A DNA stretch of 64,000 nt from Calothrix parasitica NIES-267. GTDB lineage: Bacteria > Cyanobacteriota > Cyanobacteriia > Cyanobacteriales > Nostocaceae. Of this stretch, positions 1 through 10,131 are shown one piece after another. Every line of letters begins with the position of its first letter. Position 1 is the first letter of the stretch. The stretch is taken from contig NZ_AP018227.1 of NCBI RefSeq assembly GCF_002368095.1, positions 5,906,123 through 5,970,122 of the forward strand. The letters run 5' to 3'. The notes beneath the pieces are model-generated. The model saw only the letters and a program-made list of their open reading frames with translations. It did not search any database and was not told where the DNA came from. The translations under genes were made by a program, and so were the position numbers.

Positions 1-2
1 AA

Positions 3-221
3 CTATTAATTGGCTTAGCTTGTTATGGTGTCGGTGCTGTTGTTTATATTCTTTTACTAACTAGAGTGAATTTGAGTGTAGCTGGCCCATCGGCTTCTTT
101 AGTTTATGTCTTTTCTGTATTGCTGGGCTACTTTATCTTTAAAGAATCTATCCCTTTAATACGTCTAGCTGGTTTGAGTTTGATTGTCTGCGGAGTCATA
201 TTAGTAGTTTGGCAAAAGTAG
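3..221 (+). CDS. C-terminal end of a DMT/EamA-type membrane transporter (partial)
   Basis: Reading codons from base 3 gives 72 residues and a TAG stop at 219-221; the start lies before the window. The fragment is very hydrophobic, with two or three membrane segments (LLIGLACYGVGAVVYILLL, then LVYVFSVLLGYFIF, then LAGLSLIVCGVILVVW). A conserved-looking FKESIP turn precedes the last helix, and the protein ends in a short WQK tail. This is the usual C-terminal layout of drug/metabolite transporter superfamily proteins (EamA or small SMR-like flippases), in which the last helices follow a short loop containing a glutamate. The substrate cannot be inferred. A four-helix SMR-like protein and a ten-helix EamA protein are equally possible because only the end is visible. 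Confidence 0.7.
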   Translation, partial: LLIGLACYGVGAVVYILLLTRVNLSVAGPSASLVYVFSVLLGYFIFKESIPLIRLAGLSLIVCGVILVVWQK

Positions 222-590
222 GAAAAATTGGGAATAGGGAACAGATAACAACAATAAAATTATAAATACTGATTTACAAAGTTCAAAACTTATATAACAA
301 AGAACTAATATTTTATATACAAAATCTAAGGCTTTGCTGAATTAAACTATAAATTTTATTTACATAAATTTTGTAAAAAACATGAAACTAATGTAGAGAC
401 GTAACAGTGTTACCTCTCCTGCAATGTGAAATCATAATTTCATATTCATATATGGCTAAAGCCACGCTCCGCTAACAGCAACACCAAATCTAAAATTAGC
501 TTTCACGCAAGAAATAATCTAAAATAATCAAATCGAATAATTATTTAAATTAAATCAAAAAAAGCATCCGCTGTAAAAATCCAAAATATA
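222..590. other. Intergenic region with one GAGACGT-type palindrome
   Basis: No gene is apparent. Positions 390-419 hold an imperfect hairpin (GAGACGTAAC, then GTTACCTCTC) preceded by AATGTA. The same AATGTAGAGACGT core recurs at 3951 and 4232, so it is a dispersed repeat. A fragment near 455-478 (GCCACGCTCCGCT) resembles another common cyanobacterial interspersed repeat. A promoter for the gene at 591 presumably lies here, but no clear -35/-10 pair is visible. Confidence 0.5.
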
Positions 591-1850
591 ATGGCTCAAT
601 CTAAAAATGTTTTAGATAATGGTTTATTTTTCGCTACAACAATGTGGCTGTTTAGTCGAATCGTAATAGTTGTTGCGATGTTATTAATTGCACCGAATCT
701 TCCTATTACGGAAAATGCTCAAGCTCCTACTTTTGGATGGGATGTTTTCTATGCATGGGATAGTGTATGGTATCACCGAATTGTAGCTGTTGGTTACGAG
801 TTTGTTAATGATGGTAAACAATATTCTGTAGCTTTCTTTCCTCTTTTACCCTTATTAACTCGTGTAATTATGTACTCGGGTCTATCTTTTCAAGTCGCAG
901 CGACACTAATAAATAATGTCGCTTTTTTAGGTGCTTTAATTATCTTTTATTCTTGGGTAAAAGAAAGTCACGGTACAAATGCTGCTCGTTGGAGTACTGC
1001 TGTTTTAGCTTGGTGTCCTTATTCTCTTTATGGAACCGTAATTTATACTGAAGGATTATTTTTATTATTTAGTACTGCTGCTTTACGTGCTTTCGATAAA
1101 AAACAGCATGTCTCGGCCGCGATTTGGGGAATTTTATCTACAGCAACTAGAATTACTGGAGTTATGTTGATTCCAGCTTTTTTATTTGTTTCTTGGAAAC
1201 AACGTAGGGGTTTAAAAGCTTATTTTGCTAGTTTCGCTGTTGGTATTGGTGCTTTTCTTTTTAGTTTGTATTGTCTAATTAAATTTGGTGACCCTTTAGC
1301 ATTTGTCCACGTCCAGAAAGGCTGGAGAGATTCTACAGGATTTGCTGCTCAAGGTTGGTGGAATATGTTGATGCAAATCGTTCTAGGTTCTCCGCTATTA
1401 TTTACGTTAATTGTTGTTAGCGGTTTTTTGCTATTTCGTTTTCGTCAACGATTGACCGATATTAAGTTAAGCAGCTTATTTTATTTTTTCTGGTTTTTGT
1501 TATGGCTGGGTATAGGTGAACCCTTATGGTCTACAGGGGGAAATCCATTCGGTAAAATCCCTTTAGTCAAGATAGTGATTATCTACGGAGGGCTTTGTTT
1601 ATTATGGTTGTCGCGAGCTAAAATTCCTCTAGTTGCAACTGTTTACGGCTTTTTCTCATACGCATTAATATTTAATACTGGACTTACAGCTTCTGTAGAG
1701 AGATACGCTTATGGAATTATCTCCTTAAGTTTTGCACTAGGGTTACTCCTTAATCGTTACCGTAGCTGGGGATATGCGATTTTAGGGTTTTTCGCCGTTT
1801 TATTAGCAAGTTTGGCCGCACAATTTGCTCACAATCACTGGGTAGCTTGA
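591..1850 (+). CDS. PIG-V/Gpi18-like integral membrane mannosyltransferase
   Basis: The 419-residue protein has about ten hydrophobic segments through its whole length. Near residues 50-65 it has the acidic motif WDVFYAWDSVWYHRIVAVGY, where the first lumenal loop of PIG-V-type glycosyltransferases carries a WD..W(Y/F) signature. This is followed by FFPLLPLLTR (about 83-92) and YTEGLFLLFS (about 152-161), both typical of the Gpi18/PIG-V family (COG5542). Bacterial members are thought to transfer sugar from a polyprenyl-phosphate donor onto an exported lipid or glycan. The acceptor here is unknown. The gene stands alone, with a transporter fragment upstream and a polysaccharide deacetylase downstream, which fits a cell-envelope setting without proving it. 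The ATG at 591 has no strong ribosome-binding site. Family assignment is fairly sure; the reaction is inferred. Confidence 0.75.
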   Translation: MAQSKNVLDNGLFFATTMWLFSRIVIVVAMLLIAPNLPITENAQAPTFGWDVFYAWDSVWYHRIVAVGYEFVNDGKQYSVAFFPLLPLLTRVIMYSGLSFQVAATLINNVAFLGALIIFYSWVKESHGTNAARWSTAVLAWCPYSLYGTVIYTEGLFLLFSTAALRAFDKKQHVSAAIWGILSTATRITGVMLIPAFLFVSWKQRRGLKAYFASFAVGIGAFLFSLYCLIKFGDPLAFVHVQKGWRDSTGFAAQGWWNMLMQIVLGSPLLFTLIVVSGFLLFRFRQRLTDIKLSSLFYFFWFLLWLGIGEPLWSTGGNPFGKIPLVKIVIIYGGLCLLWLSRAKIPLVATVYGFFSYALIFNTGLTASVERYAYGIISLSFALGLLLNRYRSWGYAILGFFAVLLASLAAQFAHNHWVA

Positions 1851-2793
1851 AAAGAATTTTGCTCTATTCACTATTTCCCAGTCAAAATTTCCTGATTTTA
1901 TAAATAAACATTTAAGCTTCTTATCAAAAGCATTGTTTTGTTATATACTCTTCCGTGTGCATCTACCTTACAGGTTATTGCTTATACAGATATAGTTAAA
2001 ATCCAGTATAAGCAAGCCTGTTTCAACTATTCCTATTTTCAAAAAGCAAATTCTTCCGAGAAATAAAATTATATATGTAATTAGCCTTACAAGAATACTA
2101 GCTATAAAATGTTTAAATAAGTTGATACTAAATACAAAATCTATAGAATATAAAGAATTTCAGTGTTTCTACTGTCTGCATTTATATCAGTGTTTGTCAT
2201 TATTATTATGTTATAACTTTGACTCATTTCCATGCTATGTCGATGTATAAAATAACTAATTTAAAACTTTCAATCTCAGTAAATCATTAATTGTCTTGAA
2301 GCAAAGCTTAGTATTACCCATGTATCTAAAATTATGTTTGGAAATAATAAGGGTTTTAAGCATAAATTGCTTTGCGACCATCTAGATTAGAGTCTACCTT
2401 GTCTTCTAGCTAAACGAAACCAAATTATCCTATGTAGCGTCTGGGAAAAATATTGGCTTCTAAGTAAGCATGATGTGGTGAAAATTTTAACCTTTTTTTT
2501 AATGGACGAATTCTTTCTAGAAGATAAAATGGATTTAAGTTTTAAGTAAAACTGATACTAGATGTATAGTGCGTCTGCTTACTATAGCTGGAGAAAATTT
2601 TCTTTAATCAAGTTTTAAATTTAAGCTTGAGTTAGCAAAACCTATCTGTCTATAAAGGCAAAGTTCTGTTGATAATTAGTTTAATTTCTCAGGATTAGTA
2701 GAGATTAATCGATAACAAGAAAATAGAGGAATTGTGTAATAACATACCGTCATATCCGTGAATGGCGGTTTGGTCGTGAAGGAGCCGTGTCTG
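1851..2793. other. Long AT-rich intergenic region, no recognised feature
   Basis: About 940 bases without a convincing coding frame on either strand. I see no tRNA-like, rRNA-like or strong terminator structure. It probably contains the promoter and a long leader of the deacetylase gene. The purine-rich AAGGAG at 2779-2784 serves that gene's likely GTG start at 2794. Confidence 0.5.
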
Positions 2794-3711
2794 GTGGAAA
2801 ATAAGAAGTCGTTAGCTTTACCTCAAGGAATATTAATAGCCCTTACCGCCTTATGTGGTAGTTTTGCACTAGGATTTATGTTGCCTGTCAACCGCAATAC
2901 TTCTAATGCTAGTAGTAGACAGCAAATAAACACCGAAAATACTAAAGCCACATCTGTCTCGCTGTCGAGCATCAAAGATTTTCAAGGTGCAATGCTCGCG
3001 ACCTGGGAGCAGGAAGCAATAACTAAGGGTGTCTTCCATACAGTGCCAAAAAGTTTTCGTGGAACAACATTAAAACAAGCAAAGCTCGGCCCAAAAGATA
3101 AATTAATTGCTTTGACTTTTGATGACGGACCTTGGCCGGGATACACTGCTCAAATATTAGAAATATTGAAAAAAAAGAATGTTAAAGCAACATTTTTTGT
3201 CGTTGGAAATGTACTGAGTCGCTATCCCGATTTAGGAAAGCGGATAGTCACAGAAGGTCACACTATCGGTAATCATACTTGGCATCATTGGTACCATTTT
3301 TTCAACAAACAAGCCGCAGCATTAGAAATAGACCGTACAGCAGACCTGATTTATAAAACTACTGGTACTAAAACTACTTTATTTCGTCCCCCCGGTGGAA
3401 TCTTGCATAATGGTTTAGCTGACTATGCAAAAAGTAAAGACTATGCCGTAATAATGTGGTCTGCTGATTCTATTGATTATGCACTTCCCCCTCCTTCAGC
3501 ATTGGTTTCAAGAGTTGTCAAACAAGCAACTCCCGGTGGTATCGTGCTGTTACACGATGGTGGTGGTCCCCGGAAAAACACCGTTGCTGCTTTACCATCA
3601 ATGATCAAAAAATTGAGAGATAAAGGTTATCGTTTCGTAACTATTCCAGAATTGCTGGAACATGAAGAGAAGCAGAAACAGAAAACTATAACAGCACAAA
3701 ATAAGAAATAG
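2794..3711 (+). CDS. Polysaccharide deacetylase (NodB domain, carbohydrate esterase 4)
   Basis: A metal-dependent deacetylase of N-acetylated or O-acetylated glycans, probably peptidoglycan or exopolysaccharide, acting outside the plasma membrane. The NodB motifs appear in order: TFDDGPWPGY (metal and catalytic Asp pair), ATFFVVGN, GNHTWHHW (the two metal His), FRPPGG, and HDGGG near the end. An N-terminal hydrophobic segment (ILIALTALCGSFALGFML) is a signal anchor, followed by a low-complexity linker of about 60 residues before the catalytic domain. The frame stays open upstream to a GTG at 2758. I prefer the GTG at 2794 because AAGGAG lies 9 bases before it and the protein then begins with a short charged stretch (ENKKS) ahead of the anchor. 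The gene is monocistronic, with a strong hairpin at 3814. The C-terminus is lysine-rich. Confidence 0.88.
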   Translation: MENKKSLALPQGILIALTALCGSFALGFMLPVNRNTSNASSRQQINTENTKATSVSLSSIKDFQGAMLATWEQEAITKGVFHTVPKSFRGTTLKQAKLGPKDKLIALTFDDGPWPGYTAQILEILKKKNVKATFFVVGNVLSRYPDLGKRIVTEGHTIGNHTWHHWYHFFNKQAAALEIDRTADLIYKTTGTKTTLFRPPGGILHNGLADYAKSKDYAVIMWSADSIDYALPPPSALVSRVVKQATPGGIVLLHDGGGPRKNTVAALPSMIKKLRDKGYRFVTIPELLEHEEKQKQKTITAQNKK

Positions 3712-3813
3712 ATATTAGTTGTTAGTAGATTCTTACTAATAGCTTCTCAAAAAATCCCTATTAATTGATTTATTGATTTTTATAGAGTTGAGCTTTCATG
3801 AATAATAAATAAA

Positions 3814-3845
3814 AGGGTACGGCGAATATTGCCGTACCCTTATTA
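3814..3845. terminator. Bidirectional-looking terminator hairpin
   Basis: A perfect 10-base-pair stem AGGGTACGGC/GCCGTACCCT with a 7-base loop. It is preceded by an A-rich run and followed by TATTAATTTTAAAATTTTTT. It lies 100 bases after the deacetylase stop and fits intrinsic termination of that transcript. The A-run on the left would also give a U-rich tract on the other strand. Confidence 0.75.
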
Positions 3846-3903
3846 ATTTTAAAATTTTTTATTTTTCGCTTTCCGACTTTGCGATTCTTGATTAAGAAAA
3901 CCT

Positions 3904-4033
3904 AGTAGTTTATTTCATTAATTTTGACAGTTTTGTTTTCTACGGACGTAATGTAGAGACGTTATAAATAACGTCTCCCGAAATTTCCAAAGAAAACGCG
4001 ACCCATCAGAATTTATGAAACGCACCAGTAGTA
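3904..4033. repeat. Copy A of a 120-base direct repeat
   Basis: Bases 3913-4032 recur at 4194-4313 at a constant offset of 281 without indels and with only a few substitutions (for example CGAAATT versus CGACATT). The repeat contains the perfect palindrome GAGACGTTAT-AA-ATAACGTCTC at 3956-3977. Its left edge, TAGTAGTTTATTTCATTAAT, matches the terminal inverted repeat of the element at 4181-4446. Its right end is missing, apparently replaced by the element at 4028-4190. Confidence 0.8.
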
Positions 4034-4190
4034 CTAGACCACATAAGTTTTGCGGGGTATGTAAGCTTCAATTGTAGGTTGGGTTGAACGGAGTGAAACC
4101 CAACACCTGAGTTGGGTTGCGCTCCGCTTAACCCAACCTACGGAGCGACTTCCTAACCCCTTAAAATTAATGTGGTGGAGTAGTAGTAGT
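4028..4190. repeat. MITE-like inverted-repeat element with GTAGGTTGGGTT hairpin
   Basis: The left end (ACTAGACCACATAAGTTTTG, from about 4034) and the reverse complement of the right end (ACTCCACCACATTAATTTTA, ending about 4183) form imperfect terminal inverted repeats. Both carry a flanking AGTAGTA word. The middle holds a long hairpin: GTAGGTTGGGTTGAACGGAG near 4075 pairs, with two mismatches, with CTCCGCTTAACCCAACCTAC at 4121-4140. That hairpin is a very common dispersed repeat in cyanobacterial genomes. No coding sequence is present. Confidence 0.65.
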
Positions 4191-4446
4191 CCTTTTCATT
4201 AATTTTGACAGTTTTGTTTTCTACGGACGTAATGTAGAGACGTTATAAATAACGTCTCCCGACATTTCCAAAGAAAACGCGACCCATCAGAATTTATGAA
4301 ACAGACCAGTAGTGCTTTGTCCCATTAGTTGTAAGGGTAAATCATTATTTGTACATGAAGGCTGAAACCCTAATTATTTGGCGAAGACCGCGCAACTACG
4401 AACAAAGATAGAAACCCGTCAAAACTAATGAAATGAACTACTACTA
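4181..4446. repeat. MITE-like element containing copy B of the 120-base repeat
   Basis: The ends 4181-4210 and 4417-4446 are inverted repeats matching at about 26 of 30 positions, beginning TAGTAGTAGT. Inside are copy B of the 120-base repeat (4194-4313, with the GAGACGTTAT palindrome again) and a shorter internal end-like motif, CCCATTAGTTGTAAGGGT, at about 4321. The element is 266 bases long and has no reading frame, so it would need a transposase supplied elsewhere. Confidence 0.65.
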
Positions 4447-4565
4447 GTACTAAACCACATAAGTTATAAGGGGTTTGTAGTTCACAACCTTTGCTCCGAA
4501 TACCTTATACTATTGGCGCTGTGAGCGAAGCTTTCTCGTAGAGTAGCGCAACTACAAACATCTAA
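4447..4565. repeat. Third copy of the CCACATAAGTT element end, adjoining the Fd-GOGAT gene
   Basis: The sequence ACTAAACCACATAAGTTATA at about 4449 repeats the left end of the 4028-4190 element. The words GCGCAACTAC followed by A/G-AAC occur both at 4391 and at 4550. The tract runs to within one base of the Fd-GOGAT stop codon, so the 3' untranslated region of that gene is composed entirely of repeat material. Confidence 0.55.
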
Positions 4566-7500
4566 TTACGAAACCTTAGTTAACTGCTTTTCTCCAGAAT
4601 AAGCTTGGGGAGAATCGGCTTCGGAAGGTGGTACTAATTGCCAGAATTTAGTCAGAAACTCTTGCCAATTATCTAAAATCATTTTGGCTTTTGCTGATTC
4701 TGTACGCTCAAAATGAGCGGTTATCAAATCCTTGAGTTGCTTTTTCCCAGCTTCTGAAACAACTTTTTGATAGCTAACGATTTCCCGGTTAACTAATTCG
4801 GGGAAATTACCTTGTTCATCTAGGAAATACCCCAATCCTCCAGTCATTCCAGCACCAACATTACGTCCAACTTTACCCAAAACTACAATTACACCACCAG
4901 TCATGTATTCGCAGCAGTGGTCTCCCGCTCCTTCAATTACAGCAGTACCTTTAGAATTACGTACCCCAAAACGTTCTCCAGCTTTACCTGTAGCAAATAG
5001 CATTCCACCAGTTGCACCGTAAAGACAGGTGTTACCAATTATCACGTTCTGCGATGGGTCGTAGGTCGATTTTTCGGATGGTTTAATAATAATTTCCCCA
5101 CCGTTCATTCCTTTACCTACATAGTCGTTAGCTTCTCCTAACAATGTCATTTTCATTCCGTTGAGGAGAAAAGCACCAAAACTTTGTCCGACACTACCTG
5201 CAAAATTAAGGTTGATTTGACCTTGGAAACCGCTGTCCCCGTATTTCGATGCAATTACCCCAGCAATCCGCGAACCTATAGTTCTATCGGTATTAACTGC
5301 ATTGACTGTTTTATTTATCGAACCATGCTGGTTAACCGCATTTTGAATTTCAGCATCTGACAATAATTTATCGTCGAGTACATCACCGTTACTGTGAACT
5401 GCTTCGTGTTGTAACCAGCTACGATTTTCTTTACTGTCGGGTAATTTCAACAAGCAGTCTAAATTTAATGCTTTGGTCTTGGTTAATTCAACACCTTCAC
5501 GCATTTTCATCAAGTCAGCACGTCCGATTACTTCTGATAAAGAACGATAGCCGAATTTTGCTAATAGACTGCGTACTTCTTCAGCAATAAAGTAGAAGAA
5601 ATTAACTACTTTTTCTGGGGTTCCAGGGAATCGTTTGCGTAATTCTTCTTTCTGGGAAGCCACACCCACCGGACAGTTATTTGTATGACATATCCGCGCC
5701 ATAATACAGCCTTCAGCAATCATCGCAATGGAGCCGAAACCAAATTCTTCTGCCCCCATCATTGCTCCCATCAGAACGTCCCAACCGCTCTTTAAACCGC
5801 CATCTACGCGCAAAATCACTCTGTCGCGCAGGCTATTTTCCATCAAAACTTGATGCACTTCGCTTAATCCGAGTTCCCACGGTGAACCAGCGTGTTTAAT
5901 AGAACTCAAAGGTGAAGCTCCCGTTCCGCCATCATGACCGGAAATCTGGATAATATCGGCGTTGGCTTTGGCTACACCCGCAGCAATGGTTCCAATTCCA
6001 ATTTCCGATACCAGTTTCACCGATACTTTGGCTTGGGGATTAATTTGATGTAAATCAAAGATTAACTGAGCCAGGTCTTCAATGGAATAAATATCGTGGT
6101 GTGGTGGTGGTGAAATTAAAGTTACTCCAGGCTTGGAACGTCTTAAGCTGGCAATATATTCGCTAACTTTTCGACCGGGTAACTGTCCTCCTTCACCGGG
6201 TTTAGCACCTTGAGCCATTTTGATTTCTATTTGTTTGGCGTTCATTAGGTACTGTGGAGTCACCCCGAAGCGTCCGGAAGCAACTTGCTTGATGGCACTC
6301 GAAGCAGTATCGCCGTTACGCAAACCGTTCAAATGAGGTAAAGTTGCCGAATGACCAGCTTCATCAACATTATTCAAAGCATTGAAACGTACCGGGTCTT
6401 CACCACCTTCCCCAGAGTTGGATTTTCCACCAAACCGATTCATGGCGATCGCCAATGTTTCGTGTGCTTCGCGAGACAATGCGCCTAGTGACATTCCCCC
6501 AGTGCAGAAGCGCTTTACAATTTCGCTGACAGACTCAACTTCTTCGATAGAAATAGACTCTCTATCGCTTTGAAACTCTAATAAGTCGCGCAAAGCGGTA
6601 ATCGGTCTACCTTTTAAATGTTGCTGGTAAACCTCATAGTGGTCGTATTTTTTACCATCAACAGCCTGGTGTAAAGCTTTCGCCATTTCCGGACTGTTCA
6701 TATGATATTCGCCACCGCGACGATACTGGACGAAACCTAAATTTTCTAATTTTTTAACAGTTAATTCAGGGAATGCTTTGCAGTGGATAGATAAAACTTC
6801 CGATTGCAATTCATGTAAACTAATTCCACCGATGCGGGAAGTTGTACCGTAAAATCCTAAATCCAGTAAATCTCGACCAATACCAATAGCTTCAAAAATT
6901 TGCGCTCCTTGGTAACTAGTTAATAGAGAAATTCCCATTTTAGAAAGGATTTTCAACAAACCATTTTCTACAGCTTTGGCATAATTTGCTAAAGATTGCT
7001 CCAAACTGACAGCAGCAATTTTACCCCGCTGCATAAACTGCTGAGTTTTGGGGTCAGACCACCAGTTACGCAAAGTGTCCAAAGCCATATAAGGACAAAC
7101 AGCAGCAGCACCGAAACCAATCAAACAAGCGAAATGATGAGTACTCCAGCATTGAGCGGTATTAACCACCAAAGAAGTATTCATTCGCAAACCTTTCTCA
7201 ATTAAATGGTGATGAACTGCACCCACAGCCAATAAAGGAGGAATATAAGTATTTTCGGCGTTGATTGCTCCATAATTTTCCCACTCCTGAGATGACCCAG
7301 AAATTTTATCGCTCAAAACCAAAATCTTCGCACCGTTCTGCACCGCTTCCACAGCTTGCTTCTGCAAAGATTCCACAGCAGCTTTCAATCCTTCCGACCC
7401 ATTAGCAATAGGAAACACGGTAGATAATTCAACCGTATTAAAATCTGATTTTTTGATTTCTTGTAAATGAGCTTCAGTTAATACCGGAGATTCCAACTTA

Positions 7501-9302
7501 AACCGATGAGCATATTCTGGTTTGGGGTCAAGTAAATTACCCCTCGAACCCAACTCAACCTTTAACGACATCACCAACTTTTCCCGTAAAGGGTCAATAG
7601 GTGGATTTGTCACCTGAGCAAACCGCTGTTTGAAATAGTCGTATAGTAAATGTGGTTTACCAGAAAGTACCGCTAGAGGGATATCATCACCCATACAGAA
7701 AGTTGGTTCTTTAGCATCAATAGCCATTGGCTGAATCACCATTTCCACATCTTCAGTGGTGTAACCAAAAGCCATTTGATTTCTTAACAGGGCTTTTCTG
7801 TCTATTGATTTAACTGCTTTTGCTGTCGAATGTCCGTTACTAGCAGCCGAATGACCATTTCCATTGGTACCATTCCCATTAGCACCATTTCCATTGTTAA
7901 CACTTGAGTGCTGAACGTTAACTGACTTCCGATGCTTTTGCAACCACTCCCCATAAGGATGACTTTTGGCAACTCGCTGCTTAATTTCCCAATTTTTGAG
8001 AATTTCTTGGCTTTCCAAATCAACAGCAATCATTTGTCCGGGACCAAGTCTACCCTTCTCAATAATATTTTCTTCCGGGAAATCAACTACACCAGCTTCG
8101 CTTGCAACCACAATATAGTCATCGTTAGTAATGCAGTAACGTGCGGGTCTCAAACCATTCCGGTCTAAAGTTGCACCAACAGTTTTACCATCACTAAATA
8201 CTAAAAGCGCGGGGCCATCCCAAGCTTCTTGTAACCCGCTGTAGTATTCATAAAAATCAACAATCTCCGGATAATCATTTAAAGCAGGCTGATTTTTATA
8301 AGCCTCCGGAACCATAATCATCAAGGCTTCCAAAGGACTGCGACCGGAACGTACCTGCAACTCAAATACGTTATCCAAAGTTGCCGAATCACTATTTCCG
8401 ATACGCACAAAAGGTTTTAATTCTTCCAACCTTTCTTTCCAAACTGGATGGCTCAAACTTGCTTGTCTGGCTTTCATCCAGTTGATATTACCCAACAAAG
8501 TATTAATTTCTCCGTTGTGACCCAAAAGCCGCATTGGCTGAGCTAAAGGCCATTTCGGCATCGTATTTGTACTAAAACGACGATGGTAAACAACAAAATT
8601 ACTCTTGTAAGCGGGATTTGTTAAATCTAAATAGAAATCTCCCAGCACCGCCGAGCGTACCATACCCTTGTACACAATCGTCCGACTAGAAAGCGAACAA
8701 ACATAAAATTCATCCATCCAGTCGCTGTGTTGAGAGCGAATCGCTTTGACAATTCGACGACGGGTAATATAAAGCTTTCTCTCCAACTCCGAACCACTAA
8801 CATCATCTGACTGGAGAAAAATCTGTTCGATTTGCGGTTTATTTTCCTTCGCTTGTACCCCCAAAACGCTTTCATCTACAGGAACCACGCGCCATCCCAA
8901 CACCTGTAAATTCTCAGAAACCGCAATCTGTTCGATAATTTCCCGTGCTGTACCAGCAGATTGTTCGTCGCGAGGTAAGAACAACATCCCTACAGCGATA
9001 TTCTTATCCGTCGCAGTTTCCCAACCCCTTTCCTTCCAATCTTGCTGCAACAATTCCCAAGGAATCGCGCTCAATATTCCCGCACCATCACCAGAATCTT
9101 TGTCAGCGCTACAACCACCCCTGTGTTCCAAACAGGTTAACGCAACCAATCCTTTTGCCAAGATTTCATGACTTTCTCGCTGTTGACGATGGGCTATAAA
9201 ACCAACCCCACAAGCATCTCTTTCTTCAACTAACCACTTTTGACCTAAAAAAGTATCTGAAAATGCTATGTTCTTATCTTGATTCATCTGCTCGTTATTC
9301 AT
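4566..9302 (-). CDS. glsF: Ferredoxin-dependent glutamate synthase (Fd-GOGAT)
   Basis: Converts glutamine and 2-oxoglutarate to two glutamates with electrons from reduced ferredoxin, closing the GS-GOGAT cycle in the cytoplasm. Domains in order over 1578 residues: class-II glutamine amidotransferase with catalytic Cys31 (in [13 protein letters not shown], so the first 30 residues would be a removed propeptide); a central domain; an FMN-binding synthase barrel around 880-1250 with [10 protein letters not shown] and the 3Fe-4S motif [12 protein letters not shown] near 1197-1210; and a C-terminal beta-helix with glycine-rich repeats ([15 protein letters not shown]). The length and the absence of an adjacent gltD small subunit favour the ferredoxin type. 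A low-complexity Asn-Gly-rich insert at roughly residues 462-500 is unusual. GGGGGACATTCT precedes the ATG. No NtcA box with GTA-N8-TAC spacing was found in the upstream gap. Confidence 0.95.
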   Translation of the reverse strand: MNNEQMNQDKNIAFSDTFLGQKWLVEERDACGVGFIAHRQQRESHEILAKGLVALTCLEHRGGCSADKDSGDGAGILSAIPWELLQQDWKERGWETATDKNIAVGMLFLPRDEQSAGTAREIIEQIAVSENLQVLGWRVVPVDESVLGVQAKENKPQIEQIFLQSDDVSGSELERKLYITRRRIVKAIRSQHSDWMDEFYVCSLSSRTIVYKGMVRSAVLGDFYLDLTNPAYKSNFVVYHRRFSTNTMPKWPLAQPMRLLGHNGEINTLLGNINWMKARQASLSHPVWKERLEELKPFVRIGNSDSATLDNVFELQVRSGRSPLEALMIMVPEAYKNQPALNDYPEIVDFYEYYSGLQEAWDGPALLVFSDGKTVGATLDRNGLRPARYCITNDDYIVVASEAGVVDFPEENIIEKGRLGPGQMIAVDLESQEILKNWEIKQRVAKSHPYGEWLQKHRKSVNVQHSSVNNGNGANGNGTNGNGHSAASNGHSTAKAVKSIDRKALLRNQMAFGYTTEDVEMVIQPMAIDAKEPTFCMGDDIPLAVLSGKPHLLYDYFKQRFAQVTNPPIDPLREKLVMSLKVELGSRGNLLDPKPEYAHRFKLESPVLTEAHLQEIKKSDFNTVELSTVFPIANGSEGLKAAVESLQKQAVEAVQNGAKILVLSDKISGSSQEWENYGAINAENTYIPPLLAVGAVHHHLIEKGLRMNTSLVVNTAQCWSTHHFACLIGFGAAAVCPYMALDTLRNWWSDPKTQQFMQRGKIAAVSLEQSLANYAKAVENGLLKILSKMGISLLTSYQGAQIFEAIGIGRDLLDLGFYGTTSRIGGISLHELQSEVLSIHCKAFPELTVKKLENLGFVQYRRGGEYHMNSPEMAKALHQAVDGKKYDHYEVYQQHLKGRPITALRDLLEFQSDRESISIEEVESVSEIVKRFCTGGMSLGALSREAHETLAIAMNRFGGKSNSGEGGEDPVRFNALNNVDEAGHSATLPHLNGLRNGDTASSAIKQVASGRFGVTPQYLMNAKQIEIKMAQGAKPGEGGQLPGRKVSEYIASLRRSKPGVTLISPPPHHDIYSIEDLAQLIFDLHQINPQAKVSVKLVSEIGIGTIAAGVAKANADIIQISGHDGGTGASPLSSIKHAGSPWELGLSEVHQVLMENSLRDRVILRVDGGLKSGWDVLMGAMMGAEEFGFGSIAMIAEGCIMARICHTNNCPVGVASQKEELRKRFPGTPEKVVNFFYFIAEEVRSLLAKFGYRSLSEVIGRADLMKMREGVELTKTKALNLDCLLKLPDSKENRSWLQHEAVHSNGDVLDDKLLSDAEIQNAVNQHGSINKTVNAVNTDRTIGSRIAGVIASKYGDSGFQGQINLNFAGSVGQSFGAFLLNGMKMTLLGEANDYVGKGMNGGEIIIKPSEKSTYDPSQNVIIGNTCLYGATGGMLFATGKAGERFGVRNSKGTAVIEGAGDHCCEYMTGGVIVVLGKVGRNVGAGMTGGLGYFLDEQGNFPELVNREIVSYQKVVSEAGKKQLKDLITAHFERTESAKAKMILDNWQEFLTKFWQLVPPSEADSPQAYSGEKQLTKVS

Positions 9303-10131
9303 AGAATGTCCCCCGATAGCACTAATTTTCTTGATATTGCCCTAATAAAAAATAATCACTAACTTTGCTCAGAGAAAACTGAGTCAACAAAATACCGGGA
9401 GAAAGATTTTACTACCTCGGTTCATTTTTTGTATACCCGTGTTAAACTTATCCCGTTATTTTTTTATGTGTTTATGCTGAATTGAGCGAGTTAGTAATTG
9501 TATCGCCCTACATGCCCCACCTAATCAAACAGAGAAAACCTCTGCAATGTAATGGCTTACCAGTTTACTACTTTATATATTGAGGCTACATATTCTCTCA
9601 ATTAACTTGTCCAAAATGCAAGTTTTATTTACAGATACGCTTATATTTCGCCGACCTGAAACAAAACTCCTATTTAATCGTTCACTATTTTCAATACCAA
9701 AATTCTGCTAATTCTGCTAATTAAGTATCTTTTAGCAGCGTATTACAATAATTGTCCATTTGCAATTATTGGGTAGCTGCTCGTGTAAACTTTGTTGCAG
9801 TATTGCCGCTTTAGACAAGCAAACGCTACCTAAAAATTTTATTGAATTAATGCTACACATTCTGTAAGTAGCTGCCTATGTAAAACGATAAAATATTTCA
9901 ATTTATCTTTTCAAAGAAAATATTATTGGAAATTCCTGGTAATGGAAACTTTTTCTTGACCAATCATTTATAACTAGCTCGACTTTAATTAACTAATTTT
10001 ATTGTTCTGCATTCTTACGTAGAGTCAATTAGACCTTAACACGCAAGAGCCATGCACCATAACAAGAATTCTTTCGGTGTTGAAAAATTGTCAAAAAATT
10101 AATTATTTGGAGTCGTTACTTAACCAATATT
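9303..10131. other. Divergent intergenic region between glsF and the AMIN/NAGPA gene
   Basis: About 830 bases that must hold the promoters of both flanking, divergently transcribed genes. I see a short tandem AATTCTGCT at about 9704-9721 and a repeated GTAGCTGC(T/C) word at 9772 and 9870. There is no clear NtcA site and no gene. Confidence 0.45.

Noticed and set aside
6382-9199. Several open frames of 60-85 codons on the plus strand and one on the minus strand within glsF
   Set aside because: They lie inside the long, unambiguous Fd-GOGAT gene in other frames and show composition of shadow frames, with no ribosome-binding site or family resemblance.
9303-10131. NtcA binding site upstream of glsF
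   Set aside because: GTA and TAC words occur, but never with the required 8-base spacing in the expected TGTAN9ACA-like context.
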